Of a stretch of DNA of 64,000 nt, positions 1-12,400 are shown piece after piece (positions within the stretch are counted from its first letter, which is position 1; every line of letters starts with the position of its first letter). This DNA is from Lunularia cruciata. Lineage: Eukaryota > Streptophyta > Marchantiopsida > Lunulariales > Lunulariaceae. The position numbers and the translations under genes were made by a program. The stretch is from NCBI GenBank assembly GCA_948567375.1, contig OX419757.1, forward strand, positions 39,556,001-39,620,000. Direction: 5' to 3'. The notes under the pieces were generated by a model, which saw nothing but the letters and a program-made list of their open reading frames with translations, did no database searches and had not been told where the DNA came from.

Positions 1-3000
1 AAAGTAGTCACCTTTCTTGCAAAGTGTCCTCCACACCCTAAACCTTCATGAATATCCTTTATGAGTAGGATAGACTCTTCCTTACCCAATGCTCTTTGAA
101 GTAGACCATCTGCTCCTTGGTGAAAAAAAATATCCTCCACCATTGTGTAAGGTATAGATCTTACTACAAGGGCCTTCCTCTCCATAGCATGCATCCCTTT
201 TGGATAATTACCTCTTGTCACAAAATCCACAATCTCCTTGTACTCCATCAAAACCTCTTGAGTGATTGAGATTGTCATGAGCTCCTCATCTAGGAAGGAA
301 TCATCCACTAGCTCATCTCCATCATGATCATAGGCCTTAGATAACAAAGCAACATTTGCATGTTTCTTCTTGCATATCCTCAATGGTGTAGTCATACTCA
401 GACAAGAGTATCATCCACCTTGCTAGTCTCCCTTGCTTGTTGAAGATGTACATCAAATCCTTGTGATCTTTGATAATGGTGGTCTTCCCTCCAATCAAGT
501 AGTGTCTAAACTTCTTGAGACCAAAGATCACTACAAACCTTTCTCTCTCCATGATAGAGTAATTCTTTTCTGCTGAAAACATCTGCCTACTAGCATAAGC
601 TTTTAGATGATCATGCCTATCTTGGTCTAATTAACTAAGAGTGCATCCTATAGCTACATTAGAGGCATCAGTGTAGAGGATGAAAGGCTTACTCAAATCA
701 GGTTTAGCAAGAATTGGAGCTACAACAAGGGATTGCTTGAGCTCCTTAAAAGCTTTGAGAGCCTCCTTGTCCTCCAAAATCACCATGTAATCTACACCGT
801 TCTTCATATAGATGGTCAATGCATAAGCCTTGTTGGAAAATGAGAAGATGAACCTCTTATAATATCCAACCAACCCCAAGAATTGGCATAACTTTGTCAA
901 GCTTGAAGGGAATAGAAGGTCTGAGATTTTCCTCACCTTCTCAAGATCAATTGCTATTCCATCCTTGGAGATGATGTGCCCCAAAAGTAGACCTTCTTCA
1001 CATCCAAAAATGCACTTCTCTAGGTTGAGTGATGCATTTGCCTCATCCAAGCATTGCAAGACCTTGATTAGGTGCTCAAATTGCTCCTCCTTGCTCCCAT
1101 AGGCACAAAAGTCATCAATAACATCTCTCACAAATTTCCCAATGAAAGGTTCCAATACCTTGTTCATGAACCATTGGAATGTGGCTGGATCATTGCAAAG
1201 CCCAAAAGGCATGACCTTGAAAGCGTAAGTTCTCCAAGGTGTGGTGAATGTGGTGAGTTGTCGATGCTTTGGTGCAATCTTGATTTGGTTATATCCACTA
1301 TAACCATAACTAAAACTATACCTCTCATGACCTGCAACCTCCTCTAAGATCTTATCAATGAATAACAATGGGTAGTAGTCCTTCTTGGTAACAATGTTGA
1401 GCTTCTTGTAATCCACACATACCCAAAGCTTGCCATTCTTTTTCTTCACGATGAAAATTGGAGACACTCATTCTAAATTCTCCATCTCAAAGATAAATAT
1501 AGCCTCCTTGAGCTTATCAATCTCCTCCTTCACCACTAAAGATATTGGTGGGCTAATGCGACATTGCTTTAGCCGGATTGGTCTTGCATGTGACTCCACC
1601 TCTATCTTGTAATCCTCCAAAGTGACTTCCTTCAAATCCTTGGAACTAAAAGCAAAGACATGGATGAACTTGTAGAAAATCTCCTCAAATCTTATCTTTT
1701 CCTCCTTTGGTAATATTTGGGCCATACTTGAGGGTAGATAACCTCCTCTCTATCTCCTCAAGTGTCAATGATGATTTATTTGGGTCCTTCAAAATTTTTG
1801 GCTTAGATGCAAAATCCATAATACACAAGAGATACACATCTGAATCTGATTCTGACTTATCCTCCTCCGTGGAAGTCTCCTCTTCCATGCTTGTGTCCAC
1901 ACTTGAAGCTCCTTCTTCAGAATTTGGGTCCCAATAATCAAAAGATGGTGTATCTGAATGTGAAGTGTTGGTGGTGTTAGTCATATGAATTGTGACTCCA
2001 TGGTTTGATGGCCCAATCCTCAAGTACTCTTTGTGCCATCAGTCTGTTGTGCATGGTGCTCTCAACCATGGCCTTCCAAGAAGTAAGTCATAACTTAAAT
2101 CCTTCAAGATTTGAAAAGTCATGAGATTTTGAACTCCCATAATTGAAACTACCACCTTATCCATCACCTCTATTGGTCAAACTTGTTGTTTGTTTGCCAT
2201 GCTCACCACAAATGTTGAAGGTCTGGAGGGTATCATACCCAATGTCATCATCAACCTTTCTGACATGGCATTCACTGTTGATCCTCCATCAACCAATGCA
2301 TCCTTGATGTTGTGCCCATTCACTCTCACCTCAATCTTGGAAGCATATTCACAAGCCTCCTATGGTGCTGGCTTGACATCCACTACCTCCATTGATACTT
2401 GGAGCTTTTGCTTCCTTCTTCCTCTTGCTCCTTGTAGAACTCAAACCACCTTTAAGTTCCTTTCTCAAAGTAGGATTCAAAGTAATCAGTTGGCCCATTG
2501 TGATGTTAGCCTTGTGACTACCATCATCTTGCAACACATTGTAGTTCCATTCTTTCTTTGATCAAGAAGTACTCCATCCCCAACTTCTTTCTTGGAGTCT
2601 TTGTTGTTGATAGTGTTGAGGTGTGAGTGCTCCTTGTAGACATAGGAGTATCCTTGCTAGGAGTAAATCCTTGAGAAGAGTGCACATCCTCTGCAAAACA
2701 AGCTCTCTTCTTCTCTTGTGCCAAAAGCTCAAATTAAGACTCTTGGAGTTTGAGCACTCTCTCTTCTCAAACTTGCTCTCAACCACATCTATAGGTGCTA
2801 TCTCCCTACCTTTGTTTGGATAAGGAGCTACTTGGATTTCAATGCCTCCCTCTTTCCCTCTATTGGCTCCCTCATAGCCCCTTCTTCCATGGTAAATGGA
2901 ATTTGGGCAATTCCTTTAGATATGGCCTCTTCCTCCACAACCAAAACAATTTCTATCATTGAAATTGTTGGCTGGTTGGATTCCTCTATATAGATAGTTT

Positions 3001-3757
3001 CCATAAATCCTAGGCCCTCTCCCTACATTCTGATCCACCTCTCTCTTTGCCCATAGTTGCACCACTTTGATCTTGAGATCTGCAAGTTGTTCAGTGAGGG
3101 TTTGAAGTGGATCTTTTACTGGAGGAGCAAGAACTAGAGCAACTACTACTTGTGGTGCAACCCTTGTCATGAAAGTATCAGAAGTTCCACCATACTTGTA
3201 GCATTGAGGAAGATTCACAACCTACTTCACCACCAAATCATTCTCATTCCCTTTCAAACTCTCCTCCATATGAATTGCGATCTTTATAGCTTCAACCTTG
3301 GCAGAAGGTTTCTCATATCTCACCTTGCTTCTAATTTGTGGTCTCAATCCTCCCACAAAATTCTTGACCATAGCTCCAATGCCAATCATAGTAATCTCCA
3401 CATCATCCCCACCCTTCCTCAACACTATGCAAAATCTGGACTCTAACTTTTCCACTCTCACTTTCTCTCCATCTCCTTGCTTGCAAAAGGTAACTTCACT
3501 CATCAATCTCTCATAACTCTCATCAGGAAGGAAGTTTTGAATGAGTGTTGAAGTCAAACTCTCCCAAGTATCTTCTTACCCATCTTTCCTCTCTCTCTTT
3601 TGGTATTCTAACTCATACAATGTAAGTGTTGCATCCTCACAAAAATCAAGTAATAATGAGGCGCATTCATTCTTCTTCCTCTCATTGTTTCTTGTGCAAG
3701 CTCTCTTGAAGTCTCTCACAAAGGTTTCCTTCTATCTAATATAGAATTGTACACGGA
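1..3757 (-). pseudogene. A1 gag-pol pseudogene
   Basis: Reading right to left: Gag with a CCHC knuckle (about 2916-2960), a protease region, RT, RNase H and the start of the integrase zinc-binding domain. The RT block 631-1467 still has the VCVDYKKLN and GLCNDPATFQ motifs and a catalytic box reading VIDD, where A3 has FIDD. Stops and frameshifts break the frame at about 630, 1467, 1725, 2023, 2560, 2915 and 3221. The order is the same as in the 1608-residue A3 polyprotein. RNase H is present in fragments at 337-582. It is the same family as A3 and clearly older. Confidence 0.88.
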
Positions 3758-3797
3758 ACATTATCTTGCCTTCTAGAGAGGTCTTGGCAATGGAACC

Positions 3798-4487
3798 TAT
3801 AACATCCATTTGTGCATGTGTTTGGTATTGTGATATTTAGCTTGGTATTACATGTACTTGAAAGATATTATTTATATAAAGATAAAGGATGGTTCTACAT
3901 TAGTCATGATTAGCTAAAGTTATTCATAGCTAAGAAAGTGGGGACCTTACTTTAGAGGACGTGGAAAAGATGAGCACCACTATTTTGGATTCTAGTGTGT
4001 TGACTTGGTATTATTCCTAGGTGTTTGGCTTTGAAGAAAGAGGTGAGAACTCTTGGGCCTGCAAGCCTTTTTGTTTTGGATTCTTCTATAGTCCAAGGAT
4101 AGCCCATGTGAAAGAATCCTTGACTTAATCATTGGGTCAAGATAAGATCACATGCTTAGTGGAATATGCTCATGTAGATAGATATTCCTTTATACTTTTT
4201 GACTTGACTTGACTTTTAGCCTAGTAACTTGAGTTACTCTAGTAATTAGTAACTTTGGTGCGTAACTATTTCAGAAGTATATAAACAAAGGGTGAGGAAG
4301 TACTTATCATTCTTCCATTCTCAACTATCTCTCTCATTGAATTCTCTAGTGAGCAATGTCTTGAGTATTGGAGTGTTAGCCTTGGAAGAGTATGATGGAG
4401 TTGGGGTTCTTTGCCTTCTTATTCCATGATGCACTACCATAATAGCCATCAGAGGTTCATCTTGAGTGAGAGATAGGCCAACTCACA
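3798..4487 (+). repeat. Solo LTR of family A, inserted in the primer-binding site of A1
   Basis: This 690-bp LTR lies in the plus orientation, opposite to A1. It starts TATAACATCC (consensus TGTAACACCC) and ends CTCACA. It is bordered by a 4-bp direct repeat AACC (3794-3797 and 4488-4491). Removing the LTR and one AACC restores a normal junction, GGCAATGGAACC-AAAAA-TATGAGCC, of the primer site with the A1 5' LTR. That shows a clean insertion followed by LTR-LTR recombination. No internal sequence remains. Confidence 0.85.
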
Positions 4488-4496
4488 AACCAAAAA

Positions 4497-5184
4497 TATG
4501 AGCCGGTCTCTCACACAAGATGAACCTCTGATGGTTACTATGGTAGTGCACCATGGACTAAGAAGGCAAGGAACCCCAACTCTATCATACTCCTCCAAGG
4601 CTAACACTTCAAGACTCAAGACATTGCTCACTAGAAAACTCAATGAGAGAGAGATAATTGCAAATGAAAGGATGATGAGTACCTCCTCACCCCTAATTTA
4701 TATACTTGTGAAATAGTTATGCACCAAAGTTAATAATTACTGGAGTAACTCAAGTTGCTAGGCTAAAATTCAAGTAAAGTCAAAAAGTATAAAGGAATAT
4801 GCATCCACATGAGTATATTCCACTAAGCATGTGATTTTATCTTGACCCAATCATTAAGTCAAGGATTCCTTCACATGGGCTATCCTTGGACTATAGAGGA
4901 ATCCAAAACAAAAAGGCTTGCGGGCCCAAGAGTTCTCAACTCTTTCCTCAAAGCCAAACACCTAGGAATAATGCTAAGTCAACACACTAGAATCCAAAAT
5001 AGTGGTGCTCATCTTTTCCACGTCCTCTAAAGTAAGGTCCCTACTTTCTTAGCTATGACTAACTTTAGCGAATCATGACTAATGTATAACCATCATTTAT
5101 CTCTATATAAATAATATCTCTCAAGTATTTTTAATACTAAGCTTTATATCATAATACCACACACATACAAAAATGGGTGTTGTT
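4497..5184 (-). repeat. 5' LTR of A1
   Basis: Family A LTR in the same orientation as A1, starting TATGAGCC (A3: TGTGAGCC) and ending near GGGTGTT. It forms a head-to-head inverted pair with the solo LTR at 3798-4487, separated by 9 bp. It is followed directly by internal A2 sequence, so A1 most likely inserted into A2. The exact right end is uncertain by a few bases because the terminal CA has mutated. Confidence 0.82.
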
Positions 5185-6290
5185 GTTCATCCTCTACAAA
5201 ACAAGTTTTCTTCTTCTCTTATGCCAAAAACTCCAAAGAAAGACCTTTGGAATTTGAGCACTCTTTCTAATACTTTCCCTCCACCACATCTATGGATGCT
5301 GTCCTCTTATCTTTGTTTGGAGTAGGAGCCACTTGGGTTCCACTACCTCTCTTTTCCTCTATTGGCTCTTTCATAACCTCTTCCTCCATGATATGTGGAC
5401 TTTGGGCAATTCCTTTGGATATGACCTCTTCCTCCACAACCAAAACAATGTCTATTATTAAATTTTTTGGTTGGTTGGCCTCCTATATGTAGACAGTTTC
5501 CATAACTCCTAGGTCTTCTCCTCACATTCTTATTCACTTCTCTCTTCTTTGATAGTTGCACTACATTATTCTTGAGATCTACAAGTTGTTTTATGATGGC
5601 TTGAAGTGGATCTTTTGGTAGAGGTACAAGAACCAGAGCAATTAATACTTGTGGTCTAACCCTTACCACCAAAGTGTTAGAAGTTCCACCATACTTGTAG
5701 CCTTGAGGAGGATGTACAACCTCTTTCATCACCAAATCACTCTCATCGCCTTCCAAACTATCTTCCATACAAATTGTAATCTTGATAGCTTTAACCTTGG
5801 ATGAAAGTTTCTCATATCTCACCTTGCTTCTAATTTGTGGTCTCAACTCCCCCCTCCCCCCCACAAAATTCTTGGTGAGCATGACTCCTATGCCAATCAT
5901 AGTAGTCTTCATATCATCATCAACATTATGCAAAATTTAGATTCTATTTTCTCCATTCTTTCTACGTAGATTCTCACTTTCTCTCCATCTCCTTGTTTGA
6001 AGAAGGTAACCTTACTCATCAATCTCTTGTTACTCTCATCTGGAAGAAATTTCTCAATGAATGTTGAAATCAAACTCTCCCAAGACTCTTCTTGCCCATC
6101 TCTCCTCTCTCTCTTTTGGTATTTTGCCTCATACCATGTAAGAGTTACATCTTCAAAGAAATTTGGTAAAAATAAGGCCCACTCATTTGTCTTCCTCTCA
6201 TTGTTTCATATGTAATCTCTCTTGAAGTCTTTCACAAAGGCCTCCACATCTTCTTCATCCTTGCCAAAGAAAATTGGAAGTTTCCACATC
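5185..6290 (-). pseudogene. A2 gag remnant
   Basis: The best open stretch, 5343-5933, carries the Gag segment FVGG...LRPQIRSKVRYEK and a complete CCHC knuckle (CFGCGGRGHIQRNC). A GC/C-rich slip near 5850 adds residues (GGRGEL) compared with A3. The upstream Gag start region (5934-6290) is recognisable by alignment to A3 but broken by stops. The start codon equivalent to A3 45092 lies near 6288. There is no protease, RT or integrase in this part. Confidence 0.8.
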
Positions 6291-6346
6291 TTAGCCCTTC
6301 ACTATCTTTCTCTTTTCTCTCGATGTTTTTTTATTTTCTATCACTC

Positions 6347-6862
6347 TCAATCTTGAGAACTAGCTGATGAAGATGGTAGTATTTCTATATTTTTACTAAG
6401 ACTCTCTCCAAGATCCCTCACCAAAGTCTCCAAAAGTGTTGTAACTCCACAACACTCATGTCTTTTTGGAAGTCCTTCCACTCCATAAGCCTCACACAAA
6501 TCCTTGGTTTTAGATCTCCTTCCTCCTAATATTAGTGAAGAAAATCCAACATGCAATCCCAAGTCAAGTAAACCTCTCCTTTCTCTCAATCTCTTGCTCT
6601 CAAAGGTCAATGAACATGAACTTGCCTTATGTTCCTTTCTCCATATAAAAGCAGTTAGACTTACTCTTTCCTCCAAGTGGTGTATGTTTATGGATCCTCT
6701 CAACACTCTCTTCAAATTCTATTCTAAACTCTTTTTTCCTCAAATCCACACTTACAATCACCTTAGAACCTTGGAGAACCTTTCCTAATTTCAACTTCCA
6801 CTCTTGGTGATACTTTATGTTCTCAAGGTGAGTCTAATGACTCAAGCATGCTTTTGGTTGTT
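6347..6862 (-). pseudogene. A2 copy of accessory ORF1 (leader zinc-knuckle protein)
   Basis: Homologue of the ORF at 45344-45841 in A3. The C-terminal half is well kept: KASSC, LTFESKRLRERRGLLDLGLH and the C-terminal SSASSQD are shared. The first knuckle is damaged: its first two cysteines are lost, though HKASSC remains. The second Cys/His cluster has Y where A3 has C (CEAYGVEG). That homologous coding sequence persists in an old copy shows ORF1 is a family trait and not a chance ORF of A3. Confidence 0.7.
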
Positions 6863-7667
6863 CCCACACTCCTCATGCACGAGATCTCAACTCTCCAGAT
6901 TTGACCCCTCCTCACAATGTCACCCAATACTCTCAATTGGTAGTTCACAATCCTCTCAAAGTTTTTACACTTCATTAAAACCCTAGGGTGTCCTTCCTTA
7001 CCAAATTTTAGATCTTTTCATCGAGCCATTTGGCCTATACATCTTTCTATTCAGCACACATATTTCAGATTTGATTTGAAAACCACCTCCTTGATTTAAA
7101 AACTCATAACTCTCTAGAAAAGAATGGTCTTATTCTAATATTTGGGCCAAAAGGTAAAATACTATGCATTGAATTTTCTTGAGAAGTTGAAAAAAATCTA
7201 TTATAAATTGAAAATGGTAGCCTTGGCACAAATTTCTAGTAAGCATGCAATTTTAGGAGTATTTTACCCTATCAACTCTCAAAACTTCTAGCTCAATGCA
7301 TGTAATAGCTCTTAAATAACTTCAAATGTTCTAACTGAAGGATAATCCAAGCTATCATGTGGAAAAATTTCAAGTAAAAATATCAAACTAGAGATTTTGC
7401 CCAAAATCATTGGAATCCACAAAATTTGCAATCCACTTCACACAATCTCTCCAAATCCTCTCATGTGTACAAGATGTACAATATCAGCTCAAAGATATCA
7501 TAATAAAATACAAGATAAAAAAATGGGTCTTGGTTCTCTAATTTCAACTCTTTACTTCCCTAATGTTCTCTCCAAGTGAGCTCTTGTAATCTCCTTCTGT
7601 CTGATATAAAATTGTACATGGAACATTATCTTGCCATATAGAGAGATCTTGGCAATGGAACCAAATA

Positions 7668-8340
7668 TGTGAACTGGTCTATCTCTCACTTAGGATGAAC
7701 CTCTAATGGCTATTATGGTAGCGCATCATGGACTAAGAAGGTAAAGAACCCCAACTCCATCATACTCCTCCAAGGCTAACACTCCAAGACTCAAGGTATT
7801 GTTCACTAGAGAACTCAATGAGAGAGAGATAATTGCAAATGAAAGGATGATGAGTACCTCCTCACTTGTAGTTTATATACTTGTGAAAGAGTTATGCAAC
7901 AAAGTTATTAATCATTGGAGTAACTCAAGTTACTATGCTTAAAGTCAAATAAAGTTAAAAAGCTAAGAGAATATCCATACTCATGGGAATATTCTCCTAA
8001 GCATGTGGTCTTATCTTGACCCAACCACTAAGTCAAGGATTTCTTCATATGGGCTATCCTTGGACTATAGAAGATCCAAAACAAAAAGGATTGTGGACCC
8101 AAGAGTTTTCAACACTTTCCTCAAAGAAAAAATCTAGGAATAATACCTAGTCAACACACTAGAACCAAAATAGTGGTGTTCATCTTTTCCACTTCCTCTC
8201 TATCTTAGCTATGACTAACTTTAGCTAATTGTTTTTAATATAGAACCATCCTTTATCTCTATGTAAATAATATCTCTCAAGTACATATAATACCGAACTA
8301 AATATCACAATAGCACATACATGCAGAAATGGGTGTTTAA
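7668..8340 (-). repeat. 5' LTR of A2
   Basis: 673-bp family A LTR, starting TGTGAACTGG and ending near GGGTGTTTA. It aligns throughout with the A3 LTRs but with many substitutions. The primer site remnant GGCAATGGAACCA lies immediately to its left with a short A-rich spacer. Confidence 0.85.
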
Positions 8341-8924
8341 GATCAGCAAAAGCAAATTTTGAAGAAATGGGAGCACCACAATAGAACATCCTAGCCAAGT
8401 CCCATTGTGGTATGGTAACTATAAAGAATGCCAATTCAAAATTGATGCAAGGGGAAGATTTGACACCTTTCTTGACACATATCAAAAGCTTAATTTGTTT
8501 GTTACAATTAGGATAGAATTGGATTAGAATCCTAAGTCACAGATAAGAGGTTATCAAGAAACCTGCTTAACATGCAAGTCCCTTTGGGGCAAAGTAGGAG
8601 ATTATATTTAAGGCTTTGGTCAATTATTTTAGAGTGCATTTTCCATGCAAATTTGCATACAATCAAAGTCAATTCTTTCAAAGTCTATGATCACTTAGTC
8701 TTGGATGTTAGTGAATACCTATGTGGAATAGATATGAAGAATTTAGGAACACAAGTGCTCAAATGAAAAATGGTTGATTTGCAATTGATCTACATGCATG
8801 ATTCTTGTGCATTTTGAAGAAGTAAAGTAATAAGGAGAGGAATCCATTTAGTTTGAACCATTACTAGTACCATAAAATCAAAAGCAAGAGTATTGGATGA
8901 TAAGAAGACTCTTGCAAAGGCAGG
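8341..8924. other. Unassigned spacer
   Basis: About 580 bp of AT-rich sequence between A2 and the truncated B1 LTR. No open frame with recognisable protein similarity, no RNA gene and no LTR match were seen. The 5' part of the B1 LTR should lie here, but homology to the other family B LTRs only begins at about 8925. This is either a deletion with unrelated sequence or extreme decay. Confidence 0.5.
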
Positions 8925-9189
8925 AAGTAGGTAGCTTTTAGAAGCTTCCAACTAGCTTTGCTTGCATGCCAAGTAGGTGGCTTCTAAAAGGAAGCTTCTT
9001 GAGAAGCTTCCCGGTTAACTTGGCTTGCACTCTAAGAAACTGGCTCAAGGAAGCTTCTTAAGAGCCTTGTATGTTCCCTTTAAATACCAGAGCTAAAGCT
9101 CATACTAGGAATTTGGAGTTTCTCATATTCAAGTGTCTCAATGTGATCTTCCACTCTCTTATTTCTCTCCTTGGTCTTGATCTTTTACA
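8925..9189 (+). repeat. Truncated 5' LTR of B1
   Basis: Matches the last ~265 bp of the 425-bp family B LTR, ending GGTCTTGATCTTTTACA. It keeps the GAAGCTTC-type repeats. The TATA region has decayed to TTTAAATACC. Confidence 0.8.
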
Positions 9190-9459
9190 TTGGTATTAGA
9201 GCAAGATTGGGATGGATGGAATCAATGGACCACCAAATCCATTTCTGCCAACCATTGGGATTTTTGTGTCTAAGTACTACCCAAGCATTGTTTCACATAG
9301 TTCATCATCTCACGCTTTGGACAAGATGTTTTGAATACAATCACCTTGTCCAAGGAACCTTGGTACTTCCGGTTGTAGCTTATGGAGAATGATGGACGTG
9401 TTACATCTATGTGTTAATAAATTAGATAGATTGGGGGTGGTGTGATAGTGTAGTAACCA

Positions 9460-12400
9460 TGGAAGCAATGCCCAAGGTTATCATTGCTATGCAACAACAA
9501 ATTGAGCACCTTACTCAATTGTTGGATGAACAAGATCATTGTCAGCAAGAGCATGTAGAGAGAGTACCAATTTGAGAAGGACAAGACCAAATCCAATTTC
9601 CAAAACCTATGGTTTTTGAAGGCAGGAATATTCCAAGTACAATGGAGAATTTTGTGTTTGACTATGAATGTTATTTTGAGACTACCAATCTTCAAGATGA
9701 ATGGAAATAGATTCTCTTCACTTCTAGCCAATTGGATGGAGTAGCAAAGCTATGGTGGTAATTTTGGATGGAGCAAGTTGAATGGCAAATCGTTGAACCA
9801 ATCTTGACATGGGTAGAATTCAAGAGTGCGATAATTGGTCAATTCCAAGCGATAAATACCACACAAGCTACACAAGATAGGTTGGGCAAAGTTGAAGTAG
9901 ATTGGCTTATGAGAAGTAACATCACGCAATTGCAGAACATCATCATGCAAATTCCAAATATACTAGAAGGTGAAGCTCTCAATAGATTTGTGAGGGGCTT
10001 GAACTCATGAACCAAATAAGAGGTAATTATGCAAGAGCCACAACACTTTGAGGAAGCCATGTGGTTGGCGGAACGCTTTGATTCCTTGGTTGCAACAACT
10101 TGGTCTTGACCTCGACCTCCATAAAACTTACCAATACACTACACATGGATGGAGGAGCTGACACCAATGGAGATTAATGACATTCAACAAAGAACACTTA
10201 GCAATGCAAATAAAGAAAAATTGTGACCAAGTGGTGTTTGTTTCTATTATTGCCAAATTGGATATAGCATCATTGAATGTCCACTCAAGAGTGGATGACC
10301 TCAACAAGTCACCCAGTGGAGTTTGTAGAGCAAGATGATGAAGGAAAGAGGAATCCCAATAGGATATTTTGAGCTATTTGTTGGGAACTTTATTAGTTCC
10401 AATGGGATCAAAGGTTCAACCTATGCAAGTTTGCTTCACTTGCAAGGTATGATATTTGATCATAGTTGTAAGATTTAGTTGATTCAAGAAGTTCAAAAAA
10501 TTGCTTATCCATGCAATTAGCAAAGGAATTAAATATTCTTGTCAAGCTAGTAATTAGGAGTAAATTGATGATGGAAAATGGTAGAAAGGGTTCTACATTC
10601 AGTACCTTGCATCGTGTTACCTTCAAGATTGGGAAAGAGTATTCAGAATACATGAAGTTTGTAGTGGCATCTCTACACTATGATGTCATTCTAGGTCTAC
10701 CTTGGCTTGAATGTCATAATGTTGAATTTGATTGGAACCGATGACAAATTCAAGTACAAAACCAAGGTAGGAGTTTTTGATTAGGTTGTCTGGCACCCCT
10801 GAGTAAGATACCTTAGAGTAGTTAGTCCCAAGATGGGAATTTTGTGGGGAAGGTAGCCATAGAGCAAGCTTTGAAGGGAGATGAGTCCCTAGATGGAAAG
10901 TTTGTCAATGAAGCAGCCATAGAGCAAGCCTTGGAGGAAGATAAGTATAGTTTTGCGATGTAGATCAACCTGATTGCATAAGGAGACTCTGAGGGGAGTG
11001 ATAAGCCTCATCAAGCAATGGTTGATCAAATAGTTTAGGAGTTTGTGGACATGTTTCTGAATGATCTACCAAAGGGATTACCCTTTGATCGTGGTATGCC
11101 CTTCAAGATTGAGTTATTACTCCGGAGTACTCCAGTGAGTAGACCAATCTATTGGCTCTCACCAAAGGAGTTGGAGGAGTTGCAAACAACACTTATGGAG
11201 TTGTTGGAGAAGGATTTCATACAACATAATTCATCTTCTTGGAGAGCACCGGTGCTATTTGTTCCAAAGAAGGATGGAAGACATCATGGGTGTAATAAAT
11301 AGACGATGAAGAATGCATATCTCTTACCTCAAATTTTCTATATTGATTATCATGGGTGTAATAAATAGACAATGAAGAATGCATATCTCTTACCTCAAAT
11401 TGATTACTTGCTTGATCAATTGGGTGGAGCACAATACTTCTCTAAGTTGGATATTTGCAGTGGCTATTGGCAAATCCTCATTCAGAGAGAGGATGTGCAA
11501 AAGACTACCTTTTGCACAAGGTATGAGCATTTTGAGTGGAGAGTTCTACCTTTTTTGCTCACTAATGTTCCAACAGTCTTCACCGATCAGATGCCTCAGG
11601 TGTTGGATGGACTATTGGATCGATACATGGTGCTGTTCTTGGATGATATCTTAATCTATAGCAAGATAGAGGCAAAACATGTGAATCACATGTGAGAAGT
11701 CCTAAGACAACTATAATAATGGAAATTTTACAACAAGAAGTCAAAGTGTACATTTTGGCAAAAAGAATTCACCTTCTTGGATCACAAGATCTCATTGGAG
11801 TGGATTAAGATGAAAAAGAAGAAAATCAATGCCATTACTGATTGGCTTCTCCAAAGGATGCTATAGAAGTATGGGCATTTAATGGATTAGCCAATTTTTA
11901 TGAATGGTTCATCCATTATTATGCCCATATGGCCGTACCATTGATTGATCTCTTGGAGAACTTGAGCTTTCAATAGACCACCAAGCACAAAGAAGCATTC
12001 CAAAAGCTAAAACATATTGTGTCTTCAAGACCCGTTCTTCAACCATATGATCCTCAACTACCTTGTGTGGTTGATTTGATGCTTCTAACTTTGCAATTAA
12101 AGCCCTATTGCAGTAGGAATTTCCAAATGGAAATCCCATTGCCTTTATGTCTCACAAACTAAATACAGCTAAAAGGAATTACTCTGCTCAAGATTAAGAA
12201 CAACTAGCAATAGTATATGCCACCAAGGTATGGATGCATTATCTCTTGGAGAATCAAGTGATCATGCAAACTGATCATAAACCATTGTTGCAAACATTAA
12301 ACTTGGAAAACATGAAGAGTAGACATCATTGATGGGAGGAATAACTACAATTATTTGATATCAAACTTGAGTATGAGCCTATTCCATGTCATCCATGATG

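Larger units (their letters stand above)
1..5184 (-). mobile_element. Ty3/gypsy retrotransposon A1 (family A), cut by window edge
   Basis: Minus-strand copy of the element that is intact at 39539-47356 (A3). Position 1 corresponds to about 41290 of A3, so the last part of integrase and the 3' LTR lie left of the window. Internal sequence runs to the primer-binding site near 3781-3797. A solo LTR (3798-4487) then interrupts it, and its own 5' LTR follows at 4497-5184. The leader with accessory ORF1 is missing: the gag start region (equivalent to about A3 45050) is joined directly to the sequence just before the primer site (about A3 46600), probably through a short CCTCC match. The copy is decayed and cannot encode active proteins. 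The family assignment is secure because long stretches align almost base for base with A3. Confidence 0.9.
5185..8340 (-). mobile_element. Ty3/gypsy retrotransposon A2 (family A), 5' part
   Basis: From right to left: a 5' LTR, a degenerate tRNA-Glu primer site (about 7647-7663), a leader containing an ORF1 remnant, and the first part of gag. It stops at the boundary with the A1 LTR at about 5185, equivalent to A3 43985. The rest of A2 (protease onward) is absent to the left and is expected beyond A1's 3' LTR, outside the window. If it is not there, A2 is simply truncated. Many substitutions and indels relative to A3 show that it is old. Confidence 0.82.
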
